NCBI GenBank assembly: GCA_017648065.1
Contig: JAGCJJ010000061.1
Coordinates: 1 to 42,473 of the forward strand
Source of the DNA: Kiritimatiellia bacterium
GTDB taxonomy: Bacteria; Verrucomicrobiota; Kiritimatiellia; RFP12; UBA3636
DNA length: 42,473 nucleotides
Direction of reading: 5' to 3'
Both the position numbers and the translations under genes were made by a program. Positions 23,923 to 32,910 of the stretch are shown here, in pieces. How positions within the stretch are numbered: position 1 is the stretch's first letter; every line of letters begins with the position of its first letter. Under the pieces are notes generated by a model that was not told the DNA's origin, made no database searches, and saw nothing but the letters and a program-made list of their open reading frames with translations.

Positions 23923-24867
23923 ATGGATTTTGATTTTGAAGCCCCTCTAGAGGAGCTAAAGGAAAAGATTAAGCTTTTAGATGAGAAGGCAGCAGCAGGT
24001 GATGCAACTGCTTCCAGCAAGGCAGCACAACTACGCAAAAAGCTTGAAGCTCAAACAGCACGTATCTACTCAACACTTGAGCCTTGGGATAAGGTGCAAC
24101 TAGCACGTCATCCAGGCCGCCCAACAATTACTCGCTACTCAAAAGAGATGTGCGATGATTTTATTGAAATTCATGGCGATCGCGTTTTCGGTGATGACCC
24201 AGCAATGCTTTGCGGCTTTGCTCGTATTGGTGATCAGCGCTTTATGCTTATCGGCCACAGAAAGGGCGATACAGTAGAGCAGAATATTGAATACAATTTT
24301 GGTATGGCAAACCCAGAGGGCTACCGCAAGGCTATGCGCGCAATGCATCTTGCAGAAAAGTGGCACCTTCCAGTAGTAACAATGGTTGATACATCTGGTG
24401 CATTCCCTGGTCTTGAGGCTGAGGCTCGTGGTCAGGCAGAAGCAATTGGCCGTAACCTTATGGAGATGGCTGCACTTGAGACACCAATCCTAACAATCGT
24501 TACTGGTGAAGGTGGTTCTGGTGGTGCACTTGGTATTGCAGTTGGTGATCGCATTCTAATGCTTGAAAATGCAGTTTATTCTGTAATTTCACCAGAGGGC
24601 TGTGCTTCTATCCTATGGCGCGATGGCACAAAGGCTCCTGAGGCAGCTAAGGCTCTTCACATTACTTCAAGTGACCTTGCTGAGCTAAAGGTTATTGATG
24701 GCATTATTCCTGAGCCAGTTGGCGGCGCACACAGCCACCCAGAGGCAACAATGGAAAATGTTAAGGCAGCAATTATTAGCAATCTAAAGGAACTTGAAAA
24801 GGTTTCTGCTTCTCACCTGACAGAGAATCGCTATAAGAAATTCGCTGCAATTGGTCGCTTTAACTAA
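23923..24867 (+). CDS. accA: Acetyl-CoA carboxylase carboxyltransferase subunit alpha
   Basis: 314 residues, partner of AccD. The N-terminal helix (LEELKEKIKLLDEKA) and core GDRVFGDDPAM, DTSGAFPGLEAEARGQAEAI and GEGGSGGALGIAVGDRI are intact; the paired glycines form the oxyanion holes for acetyl-CoA. SPEGCASILWRDGTKAPEAA is also typical. A strong GAGGAGG precedes the ATG. Adjacent accD and accA, followed by a biotin-carrier fusion, suggests one operon of carboxyl-transfer subunits. The biotin carboxylase gene accC is not in this operon. Confidence 0.96.
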   Translation: MDFDFEAPLEELKEKIKLLDEKAAAGDATASSKAAQLRKKLEAQTARIYSTLEPWDKVQLARHPGRPTITRYSKEMCDDFIEIHGDRVFGDDPAMLCGFARIGDQRFMLIGHRKGDTVEQNIEYNFGMANPEGYRKAMRAMHLAEKWHLPVVTMVDTSGAFPGLEAEARGQAEAIGRNLMEMAALETPILTIVTGEGGSGGALGIAVGDRILMLENAVYSVISPEGCASILWRDGTKAPEAAKALHITSSDLAELKVIDGIIPEPVGGAHSHPEATMENVKAAIISNLKELEKVSASHLTENRYKKFAAIGRFN

Positions 24868-24912
24868 TAGCTAGAAACATCTATCAAAACAATTTTTACG
24901 AGGTAAATTTTT

Positions 24913-26895
24913 ATGCAAGCAAAAGCAAAAAAGACAACAACAAAAGCAAAGACACCTGCTGCTCCTGCAGCTCAGAAGCGTGAAGTACTACGCATCACAG
25001 ATACAACACTACGTGATGCACACCAGTCCCTATGGGCAACTCGCCTACGTACATCTGATATCATGGATGTTATTGATATCATGGATAATGCAGGCTTCTA
25101 CTCTCTAGAGTGCTGGGGTGGTGCAACATTTGATGTTTGCATGCGCTTCCTACGCGAGAATCCATGGGAGCGTTTGCGCCAGATTAAGGCACATGCAAAG
25201 AATACTCCATTGCAGATGCTAATCCGTGGTCAGAATATTCTTGGCTACCGCAACTATGCAGATGATTTGCTAGAGCGCTTTATCGCATTGGCAGCACAGA
25301 ATGGTATCGATATCTTCCGTACATTTGATGCTCTAAATGACAATCGTAATATCGAAAAGTCAATCAAGTTCATCAAGCGTTATGGTGCACATGCTCAGGG
25401 TACAATTTGCTACACAATCAGCCCAGTTCACACAATTGAAAAGTATGTAGAGATTGCTCGTGAGCAGGAGCAAATGGGTGTTGACTCAATTTGTATCAAG
25501 GATATGGCTGGTATTCTTTCTCCACTTGTTGCAAAGAATCTTGTTTCTGCTCTTACAAAGGCAGTTAAGGTGCCAATTCAGATTCACTCACACGCAACAA
25601 GCGGTATGGCAGTTCCTGCATACCTAGAGGGTGTACTTGCTGGTGCTGGTGCAATTGACTGCGCAGTTTCTTCAATGGCTGGCTTCTCTTCTCAGCCTCC
25701 TGTTGAGACAATGCTTTCAATCTTTGATGAGACTCAATTTAATGCAAATATTGATCGTGATGCAATCCGCAAGATCAATGCTCACTTCCTAAAGCTACGT
25801 CCAACACGTGAGCCAGGTCACAGCATGGCTTCAATCATCGATCCAGAAATTCTTGTTCACAACATTCCTGGTGGTATGATTTCTAACCTACGCTCTCAGC
25901 TAGCTCAGCAGGATGCTCTAGGTCGCCTAGATGATGTTCTAGCAGAACTACCAAAGGTACGTGCTGATATGGGTTATCCTCCACTAGTAACACCTACAAG
26001 CCAGATTGTTGGTGTTCAGGCAGTACTAAACGTACTTTCTGGTGAGCGCTACAGCATGATTACACAGGAAACTCGTGATTATGTTAAGGGTCTATATGGT
26101 GCAGCTCCTGCTCCAATCGATGCAAAGCTAAAGAAGAAGATTCTTGGTAAAGAGAAGGCAATCACATGCCGTCCAGCAGATTTGCTAAAGCCAAATCTAC
26201 CTGGCTGCGTTGATGAGGTTGACCCACATCTAATCAAGAGCGAAGAGGATATCATTTCATTCTGCCTATTCCCAGAGCCAGCAATGTCATACTTTACATG
26301 GCGTGATCTTCCACCAGAGCAGCGCCCAGCTATCCCAGCTGATGAGGAGCTAGAGGCTCGCCGCAAGGCTAAGCTTGGTGCTCAGGCAACAGAGGCAGCA
26401 CGCCCAATTATGGCACAGTCTGACTATGCAGCACTTGAGGGCTTGATGTCAACAGTTAAGCAGCTAGGTATCTCTGAGCTAACAATTCGTCGTAATGATG
26501 TAGCAGTAACTCTAAAGGATTCTGCAGCACACGCAACACCAGTTGCTCCATTGGCAGCAGCTCCAGTAGCTCCAGCACCTAAGATGGATGATGCAGCAGC
26601 AGTTGCTTCTCCTGCAACAATCTCTGAGGATAAGCCAACAAGCAATGCAACAAATCACCCAACAATTGAGGCTCCTCTAACAGGTACATTCTACCGTAGC
26701 TCAGGCGTTAATAAGCCAGCTCTAGTAGAAGAGGGTGGCACAGTTAAGGCTGGTGAAGCATTCTGCATTATTGAGGCAATGAAGCTCTTCAATCAGATTA
26801 AGGCAGAGAAGCCATGCAAGATAATCAAGTTTATCGCACAGCATGGTAAGGTAGTCCAGAAGGGTGCACCTATCGCAATCGTTGAATATCTATAA
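24913..26895 (+). CDS. Fusion of OadA/PycB carboxyltransferase with AccB-type biotin carrier
   Basis: 660 residues. Residues 20-460 are the carboxyltransferase of pyruvate carboxylase B, oxaloacetate decarboxylase alpha or transcarboxylase 5S: TDTTLRDAHQSLWATR, the carboxylated lysine K196 in IKDMAG, and metal ligands H225/H227 in HSHATSG. Residues about 505-660 look like a complete AccB: the start LEGLMSTVKQLGISELTIRR mirrors the AccB N-terminus, a Pro/Ala-rich linker follows, then a biotinyl domain with K624 in EAMKLFNQIKAE, closer to AccB than to the AMKME form usual in OadA. It reads from GAGG after accA. It could pass carboxyl groups between oxaloacetate/pyruvate and acetyl-CoA. Alternatively it is simply PycB with an unusual tail. 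Confidence 0.88.
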   Translation: MQAKAKKTTTKAKTPAAPAAQKREVLRITDTTLRDAHQSLWATRLRTSDIMDVIDIMDNAGFYSLECWGGATFDVCMRFLRENPWERLRQIKAHAKNTPLQMLIRGQNILGYRNYADDLLERFIALAAQNGIDIFRTFDALNDNRNIEKSIKFIKRYGAHAQGTICYTISPVHTIEKYVEIAREQEQMGVDSICIKDMAGILSPLVAKNLVSALTKAVKVPIQIHSHATSGMAVPAYLEGVLAGAGAIDCAVSSMAGFSSQPPVETMLSIFDETQFNANIDRDAIRKINAHFLKLRPTREPGHSMASIIDPEILVHNIPGGMISNLRSQLAQQDALGRLDDVLAELPKVRADMGYPPLVTPTSQIVGVQAVLNVLSGERYSMITQETRDYVKGLYGAAPAPIDAKLKKKILGKEKAITCRPADLLKPNLPGCVDEVDPHLIKSEEDIISFCLFPEPAMSYFTWRDLPPEQRPAIPADEELEARRKAKLGAQATEAARPIMAQSDYAALEGLMSTVKQLGISELTIRRNDVAVTLKDSAAHATPVAPLAAAPVAPAPKMDDAAAVASPATISEDKPTSNATNHPTIEAPLTGTFYRSSGVNKPALVEEGGTVKAGEAFCIIEAMKLFNQIKAEKPCKIIKFIAQHGKVVQKGAPIAIVEYL

Positions 26896-26917
26896 TATTT
26901 AGTAAAACGATAATCAC

Positions 26918-26951
26918 AAAAAAATCCCGTGGGCAACTGCGGGATTTTTTT
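26918..26951 (+). terminator. Terminator of the acc/oadA-accB operon
   Basis: ATCCCG (26924-26929) pairs with CGGGAT (26940-26945). An A run (26918-26924) on one side and a T run (26945-26951) on the other let it act in both directions. Confidence 0.9.
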
Positions 26952-27020
26952 ATTTTGGATTGCTTTTCTTGACTTTGGTTTGTTACTAGAGTAAAATTAT
27001 ATACAAAAAGTGAGGTTTTT

Positions 27021-27592
27021 ATGGAAAGGAAAATTATCATGAAAAAAATAATTGCTTTAATTATCGTTTTTGCTTCTATTACTACCGTTTGGGCAGTGAA
27101 AAATGTATCTACACAATCTCCACATGGACCAAAACCGGTTAATCCTGCAATTAATGATCCTATGTTTGAGCTTGTCGCAACTGGCGATTTTAAGCTTGAA
27201 GATGTTGTTGGTAAAGGATATCCTGTAATTATTAATTTCTCTGCAACATGGTGTGGCCCTTGTAAGAAAATGAAGCCTATTTTTAAGGAGGCAAACAAGG
27301 ACTATAAAGGCAAAGCAATCCTAAAAACTATAGATGTTGATGATGCTTCTATGAAAGAAATCGTGGCTGCAGCAGGTGTAACCTCTATCCCTCATCAAAT
27401 CTTCTTTTATCCAGATGGTACAACACCATCAAAAGAGAAGAGCCCTAGCTATTTAATGAGCTAGGTGTACGAGAGAAATTTAATAAGCGCACATTTACCT
27501 CTCAGATTTGCAGAGTTGGTGCAATGGATCGCGACACAATAGATGAAATCATTAAAGAACTAAAAACCAATAATACTACAGAAGAAAAATAA
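27021..27592 (+). pseudogene. Periplasmic thioredoxin-like protein, frameshifted
   Basis: The first frame runs 27021-27464 (147 residues): signal peptide KIIALIIVFASITTVWA, then a thioredoxin fold with WCGPC (C78/C81 from the first ATG; 27039 is an alternative start with its own AAGGA) and SIPHQIFFYPDG containing the cis-proline. It stops early after SPSYLMS. The missing end continues in another frame from about 27450 to 27592 as NELGVREKFNKRTF to KTNNTTEEK, the expected C-terminal strand and helix. One added T at 27452-27454 would join the frames. Either the gene is broken, or the assembly has an error. It is followed by ccdA and a second thioredoxin, so it is probably the periplasmic partner of CcdA. 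Confidence 0.8.
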
Positions 27593-27621
27593 TTTTGTAA
27601 GTAAATTGGGATGTATAGCCT

Positions 27622-28314
27622 ATGATTGAACAAACTCTTGAAACTCTTGCATTACAGATAGAGGCACATCGAATGCTTGCACCATTAATTGGTCTTTTGG
27701 CGGGTGTTCTTACCTCATTTACCCCATGCTCTTTAGCTAATTTACCTTTGGTTATTGGCTATGTTGGCGGTATTGGAGAAAAGTCTTCCCGTAAGGCATT
27801 TCTTTATTCTATTTTGTTCGCAATAGGTAGTGCTATAACATATGTCATTCTTGGAGCTGTGGCAGCATCTGCAGGACAATTGTTAGGCAATGCATCACAA
27901 TGGTGGTATTTATTTCTTGGCGTGCTTTTAACAATGATGGCACTTCAAATGTGTGAAATATTTATGTTCATCCCATCTACGAATCTTATGACAAAAAGTA
28001 AGCTCCGTGGTGGTGCTGGAGCACTTGCTGCAGGAGTGTTAGGAGGCTTGTTTGCTTCTCCATGTGCAACTCCTGTGCTTGCTGTACTCCTATCACTTCT
28101 TGCTACAGATGGAAACCTTGCTTGGGCGATTTTTGTTATGCTCATGTATGCACTTGGGAATAGTATTTTAATTGTTGTAGCCGGAACTTCAATGGGAGTA
28201 GCAACAGGAATATTAAAGAGCAAAAAATATCAGCTTTGGGGTGAAATATTAAAGTATGCTATGGGCATAGGAATTTTCTTATTTGCCTTATACATGTTTT
28301 GGTTAGGCTTCTAG
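27622..28314 (+). CDS. ccdA: CcdA/DsbD-like thiol-disulfide transmembrane reductase
   Basis: 230 residues, six membrane segments. It carries electrons from cytoplasmic thioredoxin across the inner membrane to periplasmic thioredoxin-like proteins. The two redox cysteines are C36 in SFTPCSLANLP and C148 in ASPCATPVL, each in the family's helix-break P-C context. It lies between a periplasmic thioredoxin (frameshifted) and a cytoplasmic-looking CxxC protein, which are its natural partners. Gap to the next gene is 13 bases. Cytochrome c maturation or periplasmic disulfide reduction is the likely purpose; no cytochrome genes are in the window. Confidence 0.9.
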   Translation: MIEQTLETLALQIEAHRMLAPLIGLLAGVLTSFTPCSLANLPLVIGYVGGIGEKSSRKAFLYSILFAIGSAITYVILGAVAASAGQLLGNASQWWYLFLGVLLTMMALQMCEIFMFIPSTNLMTKSKLRGGAGALAAGVLGGLFASPCATPVLAVLLSLLATDGNLAWAIFVMLMYALGNSILIVVAGTSMGVATGILKSKKYQLWGEILKYAMGIGIFLFALYMFWLGF

Positions 28315-28327
28315 AAGGAGTTTTTAT

Positions 28328-28681
28328 ATGTGGAATATTTTTCGTAAAAAATCAAAATCAGAAAGTGAACCAAAATCAATTTCTCAAGAGCAAGTAATTG
28401 CTTCGTCAGAGGCTGAAGTTAGAGGAGATTTACCAAAGCTTCAAGTATTGGGTTCTATTGGATGTGTGTCTTGTAAGTTACAGTTTGCCCAGATGCAAGA
28501 GGCTTTGAAAGAGCTTGGTTATCCACAAAATGCTGTTGAGTATGTAGAGGATATAGAGGTTGCTTTGAACTATGGAGTTATGAGTGTGCCAGCGATTGTG
28601 ATTGATGGAAAAGTTGTTGCAAGTGGAAAAGTACTAAAGAAAAATCAGCTCATTGAATTGCTTAATGAGTTAAAAGGTTAA
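28328..28681 (+). CDS. Small thioredoxin-like (thioredoxin_3) redox protein
   Basis: 117 residues. A basic, serine-rich N-terminal extension (1-35) precedes a thioredoxin fold of the TM0996/MTH895 glutaredoxin-like type, with C46-V-S-C49 in the active site and VMSVPAIVIDGK containing the cis-proline. No signal peptide, so it is probably cytoplasmic and may hand electrons to CcdA. Excellent AGGAG before the ATG. Confidence 0.85.
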   Translation: MWNIFRKKSKSESEPKSISQEQVIASSEAEVRGDLPKLQVLGSIGCVSCKLQFAQMQEALKELGYPQNAVEYVEDIEVALNYGVMSVPAIVIDGKVVASGKVLKKNQLIELLNELKG

Positions 28682-28704
28682 TTTTAGGGAATGGAAGTAG
28701 CGTT

Positions 28705-29403
28705 ATGGAAGAGTTGTCACTATTCTATCGTTTGATTTTTGCAGGATTTTTGGGTGGGTTGATAGGCCTTGAACGCGAGTTTAGAGCTAAAGATGCTGGA
28801 CTTCGCACTCATTTCTTTGTTGCTGTCGGCAGTGCCTTGTTTATGGTTATTTCGCTTTTTGGTTTTACAGATGCACTCAATCAAATAACAGCCGTAGCAG
28901 TTGATGTTGCAAATCCACCTCGCTATCAAGCCGATGTCACACGCGTAGCCTCACAAATTGTAACAGGTATTGGTTTCCTTGGTGCCGGTGCAATTATAGT
29001 GAATAAGCGTGGATTTGTTATTGGATTAACAACAGCTGCTGGTATTTGGCTGACATCTGCTATTGGTGTTTGCGTTGGAGCAGGCTTCTATTGCCTTGCA
29101 ACAATAGCAACAATTACAACGCTTGCTGGATTTGAAATTCTTCGAATTGTTTCTCATAAAATTTGCAGAATTAAGCATGAATTGGATTTTGTTATAAATG
29201 TGCCAGATGAAGAGAGTGTATCTAAGGCATTGTCATTTCTTCGTACACAGGAAGTTGAGGTTATAAAATATAACCTTTGTTCAAGTGATGTTGGCTTTAG
29301 AGTTGAATTAACATTGGCAATTCCTGATAGCCCAAAGGCTCGTGATAATATGTACAAATATTTAGATGGGCATCCACATATTAAACTTATTTCAATGCAG
29401 TAA
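28705..29403 (+). CDS. MgtC/SapB family membrane protein
   Basis: 232 residues: four to five membrane segments (FYRLIFAGFLGGLIGLERE, then THFFVAVGSALFMVIS, GIGFLGAGAIIVN and TTAAGIWLTSAIGVCVGAGF) followed by a cytoplasmic ACT-like C-terminal domain (about 150-232). The segment EREFRAKDAGLRTH is the MgtC signature. Family roles include adaptation to low magnesium and control of ATP synthase; the role here is unknown. The stop is one base before the next start. Confidence 0.92.
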   Translation: MEELSLFYRLIFAGFLGGLIGLEREFRAKDAGLRTHFFVAVGSALFMVISLFGFTDALNQITAVAVDVANPPRYQADVTRVASQIVTGIGFLGAGAIIVNKRGFVIGLTTAAGIWLTSAIGVCVGAGFYCLATIATITTLAGFEILRIVSHKICRIKHELDFVINVPDEESVSKALSFLRTQEVEVIKYNLCSSDVGFRVELTLAIPDSPKARDNMYKYLDGHPHIKLISMQ

Positions 29404-29404
29404 A

Positions 29405-30238
29405 ATGAATTTTGGCATAGTTACACCAATATTTGAGCAAACAAAATATTTGCTTCCATCATTAGTGTCTGTACAAAGCACTAAACATAAAGTTGTGCAC
29501 GAGCTTCAACAGAGTAGTTGTGCTAGAGAGTTGACCTTACCACAACAATTTTGTGATAAAGTTCGTATAGTGCGTGAGCCGGATACGGGTATGTATGATG
29601 CAATTACAAAAGGCTTTGATAGAATTTGTTTGGAACATCCTGAGGTTGAAATTCTCTCTTGGATTAATTCAGATGAACAATATCTCGATGGAACTCTTGA
29701 TTTTGTGGCAGAGTATTTTAATAACCATCCAGATGTTGATGTAGTATATGGTGATTATATTCAACTTGATTCTAATGGTTGTCCTTGTTCAGTGCGTCGC
29801 GAAATTTCCCCACGTTTATTCTTTTTAGTTCATGGGGTTAATTATATAATGAGTTGTACTGTTTTTATGCGCCGAAGAGTTTGGGAGCAAGGAATAAAGC
29901 TTGATACTACATATAAGTTTGTTGCAGATAAAAAATTTTATGTAGAAAATATACGAAAAGGTTATCGCTTTGTTCACCTTAAAAGATTAATTGGAGCATA
30001 TACAAATACTGGAGAAAATTTGTCATTACAGCAAGTTAATACATTAAACGAACAAGCTCGTCTTAGAAGAGAATTAGGCTCTTGGTGTGCTCCTGCTCGT
30101 AAAGTAGTAAGATTGTTGCGATGCTTAAACAAATTATTCTCGCGCTGCTATACATCTAAGTCAATTAACCTTTCGTATTATTCTCTGACCGGTGAAATTG
30201 TTACATTTTCGGGGTGTCTCAGCAATAGCTGGAAGTAA
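29405..30238 (+). CDS. Family 2 glycosyltransferase
   Basis: 277 residues from ATG 29405, which follows the mgtC stop by one base (a longer reading from 29366 would overlap it). GT-A fold: FGIVTPIF opens the domain; REPDTGMYDAITKGF is the typical acceptor/UDP region of WcaA-like enzymes; WINSDEQ holds the DXD-like metal site; and YKFVADKKFYVENIRKGY is the DE-F/W motif. The C-terminus has no membrane span. It probably adds a sugar to a cell-surface glycan, but no other glycan-assembly gene is nearby, so the donor and acceptor are unknown. Confidence 0.85.
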   Translation: MNFGIVTPIFEQTKYLLPSLVSVQSTKHKVVHELQQSSCARELTLPQQFCDKVRIVREPDTGMYDAITKGFDRICLEHPEVEILSWINSDEQYLDGTLDFVAEYFNNHPDVDVVYGDYIQLDSNGCPCSVRREISPRLFFLVHGVNYIMSCTVFMRRRVWEQGIKLDTTYKFVADKKFYVENIRKGYRFVHLKRLIGAYTNTGENLSLQQVNTLNEQARLRRELGSWCAPARKVVRLLRCLNKLFSRCYTSKSINLSYYSLTGEIVTFSGCLSNSWK

Positions 30239-30266
30239 TCATTTTTTATGTAAATACATGTTGTCT

Positions 30267-30977
30267 ATGAAATTAGAAAAGTGCCCAGATTGTGACAGAC
30301 CAGTATCACCATATACATTTTGTCCTTGGTGTAATACGTTTGTGTCTTCTAACAGCGTGCCATTAAAAGTTTTATTGCCGATTGCTCTTTTTGCAGTTTT
30401 ATTTTTTATATTAAGCTGTTTCATTCCTATTGGACCAGTAGAAAATGTCTTTTTATCCATCGTATTAGGAGCCGTCCTAGGTTTTATTGTTGGATTGCTT
30501 GAAAAAACATCTCCTTCTTACATTTGTTTTATTCCAATGACAGTGGTAAGTTTGGCGATTGTTGATGAGTATTTTTTTCGGGTAATTTGTATTCATACCC
30601 CATGGGTTTTGTTTTTGGCTGTTTTTTCTTTCTTTTTGTCTTCTGCTCGAAATAATATCCAACCATTTGATTCTATAGTAAAACGAATAATTCTCTCAAT
30701 GTTATTATGGCTTCCGATGCTGCTTATGGCATTCTTTTATGTATCTGCTCAAGGTGCTTTATTGATTCCTGCAATAATATTTTCGTTTATTTATTTGTTA
30801 CTTGTATTTCCTTGTAAAACTAATGCTATTTCTATCATTGCTATTGCTGTTTTGACGGGATTTGCTATCATATATTGCAATTTATATGCATATTGGTGTG
30901 GTTTTATTTTGGCATTTATTTTTAAGCTCTTTTTAAGTAATAGGAAGCAAAAGATTTCATCAAATTCAATAGCTTAG
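30267..30977 (+). CDS. Zinc-ribbon multispan membrane protein, unknown
   Basis: 236 residues. A short cytoplasmic zinc ribbon (CPDCDRP and FCPWCN, two CxxC pairs) is followed by about six to seven membrane segments. The family is not recognised. The architecture (ribbon then membrane helices) echoes the TM2 proteins at 6589 and 7482, but there is no TM2 motif. Start is uncertain: ATG 30267 and 30258 are both possible, and neither has a ribosome site. The reading could begin further up, overlapping the glycosyltransferase gene. Confidence 0.65.
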   Translation: MKLEKCPDCDRPVSPYTFCPWCNTFVSSNSVPLKVLLPIALFAVLFFILSCFIPIGPVENVFLSIVLGAVLGFIVGLLEKTSPSYICFIPMTVVSLAIVDEYFFRVICIHTPWVLFLAVFSFFLSSARNNIQPFDSIVKRIILSMLLWLPMLLMAFFYVSAQGALLIPAIIFSFIYLLLVFPCKTNAISIIAIAVLTGFAIIYCNLYAYWCGFILAFIFKLFLSNRKQKISSNSIA

Positions 30978-30995
30978 TGCATAGAATAATTTATT

Positions 30996-32726
30996 ATGAA
31001 ATTTTCTTCATTCAAAAATTTAGTCATATTATTTCTGTTTTCTCTAATCAATTTTGCTTGTTCAGAGCAGGAGTTTAGTAAACAAGAAAAAACAATATTA
31101 AGACGAAATATTGATAGAGTTTCGTCTATGGATCCAATTAAAGCAGAGTCTGCAGGAGCAAATCGTGCAGTTGCTCTTGCATACGAAACTTTGGTTGAAT
31201 ATGATTATTTTGCACGACCTTATGGGCTTAAGCCCTATCTTTTGAAGGAATTGCCAGAGGTAGATGTGTCAGGAAAAATTTATCGCTGCACATTGCGCGA
31301 TGATATTTTCTTTGGCCCATCAATATATTTAGGTGATGGGAAGAGCCCGACCTCACGTGCGATAACCTCTGATGATGTAATTTATTCATTAAAGCGTCTG
31401 GCAGATGCAAAGCTTGCATCTCCTGGTTTTTGGACAATTGCAGGTAAAATTGTAGGTATTGATGATTTCCATAAAAAATCTATTTCTTTAGATAGCCCAA
31501 CAGATTATTCGGTTTCTGTAGAAGGTTTACGTAAAATCAATGAAAAGCAATTTGAAATAGAACTTGTGAAGCCATCAACAGAGTTTTTGTGGATTCTCGC
31601 AATGCCATATACTGCTGTTGTTCCACAAGAAGTTGCACAACGTTATGGATCAGCATTTGGCACAATTGAATGTGGTTCTGGCCCTTATCAATTAGAGTCG
31701 TGGCAGCGTAATTATAGTATGGTGTTTAAGCGTCGCCCAAATCGTTCTGAAGAACGCGATGGATTTATATTGGAAGAAATGGCTTTTAATCCATTTGAGG
31801 AAATACATTTTTATGTGATGGATGATGCTTCTACACGATGGTTGTCTTTTTTAGCAAATGGATTAGATATAAATCAAGAGATTTCGCGAGATAATTGGGA
31901 TGCGGTTATTACCTCAGATGGGGAGATTACAGATGAATTGAAGTCCCGAGGCATACGTTTAGCATCAAAGGATAGTATGAAGGTTTCCTATATTGCTTTT
32001 AATATGGATGATGGTGTGGTTGGAAAAAATAAGCTTTTGCGCCAGGCTTTGACATGTGCATTTAATGCGAGGGAGTGGATTGAACTAAATAAGGGCAGGG
32101 TGGCTTATGCAGATGGACCTGTTCCTCCAAATGTTGAGGCACGCCTTGAAGAGCCAAATCCATTACATTATGATCTAGAGCGAGCAAAATCATTATTAGC
32201 AGAGGCAGGCTACATTGGTGGCATAGACCCTGCCACGGGAAAAGCATTACAGTTAACATTAGATTTGGGTCGAACAGATCAAGAGACAAGGGAGTCAGCA
32301 GAGTTGATTGCATCATTTATGCAAGAGATAGGTGTAGAGTTAAAACTACAGTATAACAACTGGCCATTGTTCTTAAAGAAGATTTCCCGTAGAGAGTCGC
32401 AACTATTTATGGTTGCGTGGCTTGCAGATTATCCAGATGCATTAAATTTCCTTCAGTTGTTTTATTCCAAGAATGCATCGCCAGGACCTAATAGGTGTAA
32501 TTATAATAATCCTGCTTATGATAAGCTCTATGAGGCAGCATGTGTTGAGCGAGATATGGAGCTTCGTGGAAAATATATTCGAGAGATGCAGAGAATTATT
32601 CGTGAGGATGCTCCTTGGATATTTATCCATTATGGCAGAGATAATATATTGCTACAGCCACATTTAATAAATGTAGAACCACATGATTTTCCTTATGGTT
32701 TGGAGAAACATTGGCGAGTTCATTAA
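30996..32726 (+). CDS. ABC transporter substrate-binding lipoprotein (family 5, OppA/DppA-like)
   Basis: 576 residues. The signal peptide ends in SLINFAC, so C22 is a probable lipidated residue although the -3 position is not the usual leucine. The mature part is a family 5 solute-binding protein: RNIDRVSSMDPIKAESAGANRA, the SAEL-like central region and the end ERDMELRGKYIREMQRIIREDAPWIFIHYG. These bind peptides, nickel or oligosaccharides for import. No permease or ATPase genes lie nearby, so it works with a system encoded elsewhere or acts alone as a receptor. Confidence 0.88.
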   Translation: MKFSSFKNLVILFLFSLINFACSEQEFSKQEKTILRRNIDRVSSMDPIKAESAGANRAVALAYETLVEYDYFARPYGLKPYLLKELPEVDVSGKIYRCTLRDDIFFGPSIYLGDGKSPTSRAITSDDVIYSLKRLADAKLASPGFWTIAGKIVGIDDFHKKSISLDSPTDYSVSVEGLRKINEKQFEIELVKPSTEFLWILAMPYTAVVPQEVAQRYGSAFGTIECGSGPYQLESWQRNYSMVFKRRPNRSEERDGFILEEMAFNPFEEIHFYVMDDASTRWLSFLANGLDINQEISRDNWDAVITSDGEITDELKSRGIRLASKDSMKVSYIAFNMDDGVVGKNKLLRQALTCAFNAREWIELNKGRVAYADGPVPPNVEARLEEPNPLHYDLERAKSLLAEAGYIGGIDPATGKALQLTLDLGRTDQETRESAELIASFMQEIGVELKLQYNNWPLFLKKISRRESQLFMVAWLADYPDALNFLQLFYSKNASPGPNRCNYNNPAYDKLYEAACVERDMELRGKYIREMQRIIREDAPWIFIHYGRDNILLQPHLINVEPHDFPYGLEKHWRVH

Positions 32727-32910
32727 TTTAATCTGCTGTGTGTGTCCGCGAAATTGATAAAATTATATTTTATCTAGAATAAACCTAATTATACTTCCGT
32801 TGGAGGAGGTGCTGCCGCGTTAGCGACATGTTTCTCGCTTTGAGCAAAGCATTTACTTTAGCGTTTTATGCATGTTTCCTAAAATGAAATTTCAAAAAAT
32901 GGTTTCTACA
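32727..32910. other. Intergenic region with GC-richer patch
   Basis: No gene was found. A patch near 32796-32870 is richer in GC than its surroundings; it contains GCTTTGAGCAAAGC (a small hairpin) and AGCG/CGCT pairs. It may be a small RNA or a dispersed repeat like the island at 6341; neither can be shown here. Confidence 0.35.

Noticed and set aside
27440..27470. Programmed -1 frameshift in the thioredoxin gene
   Set aside because: The local sequence lacks a canonical slippery heptamer and there is no obvious downstream pseudoknot. Mutation or assembly error is simpler.
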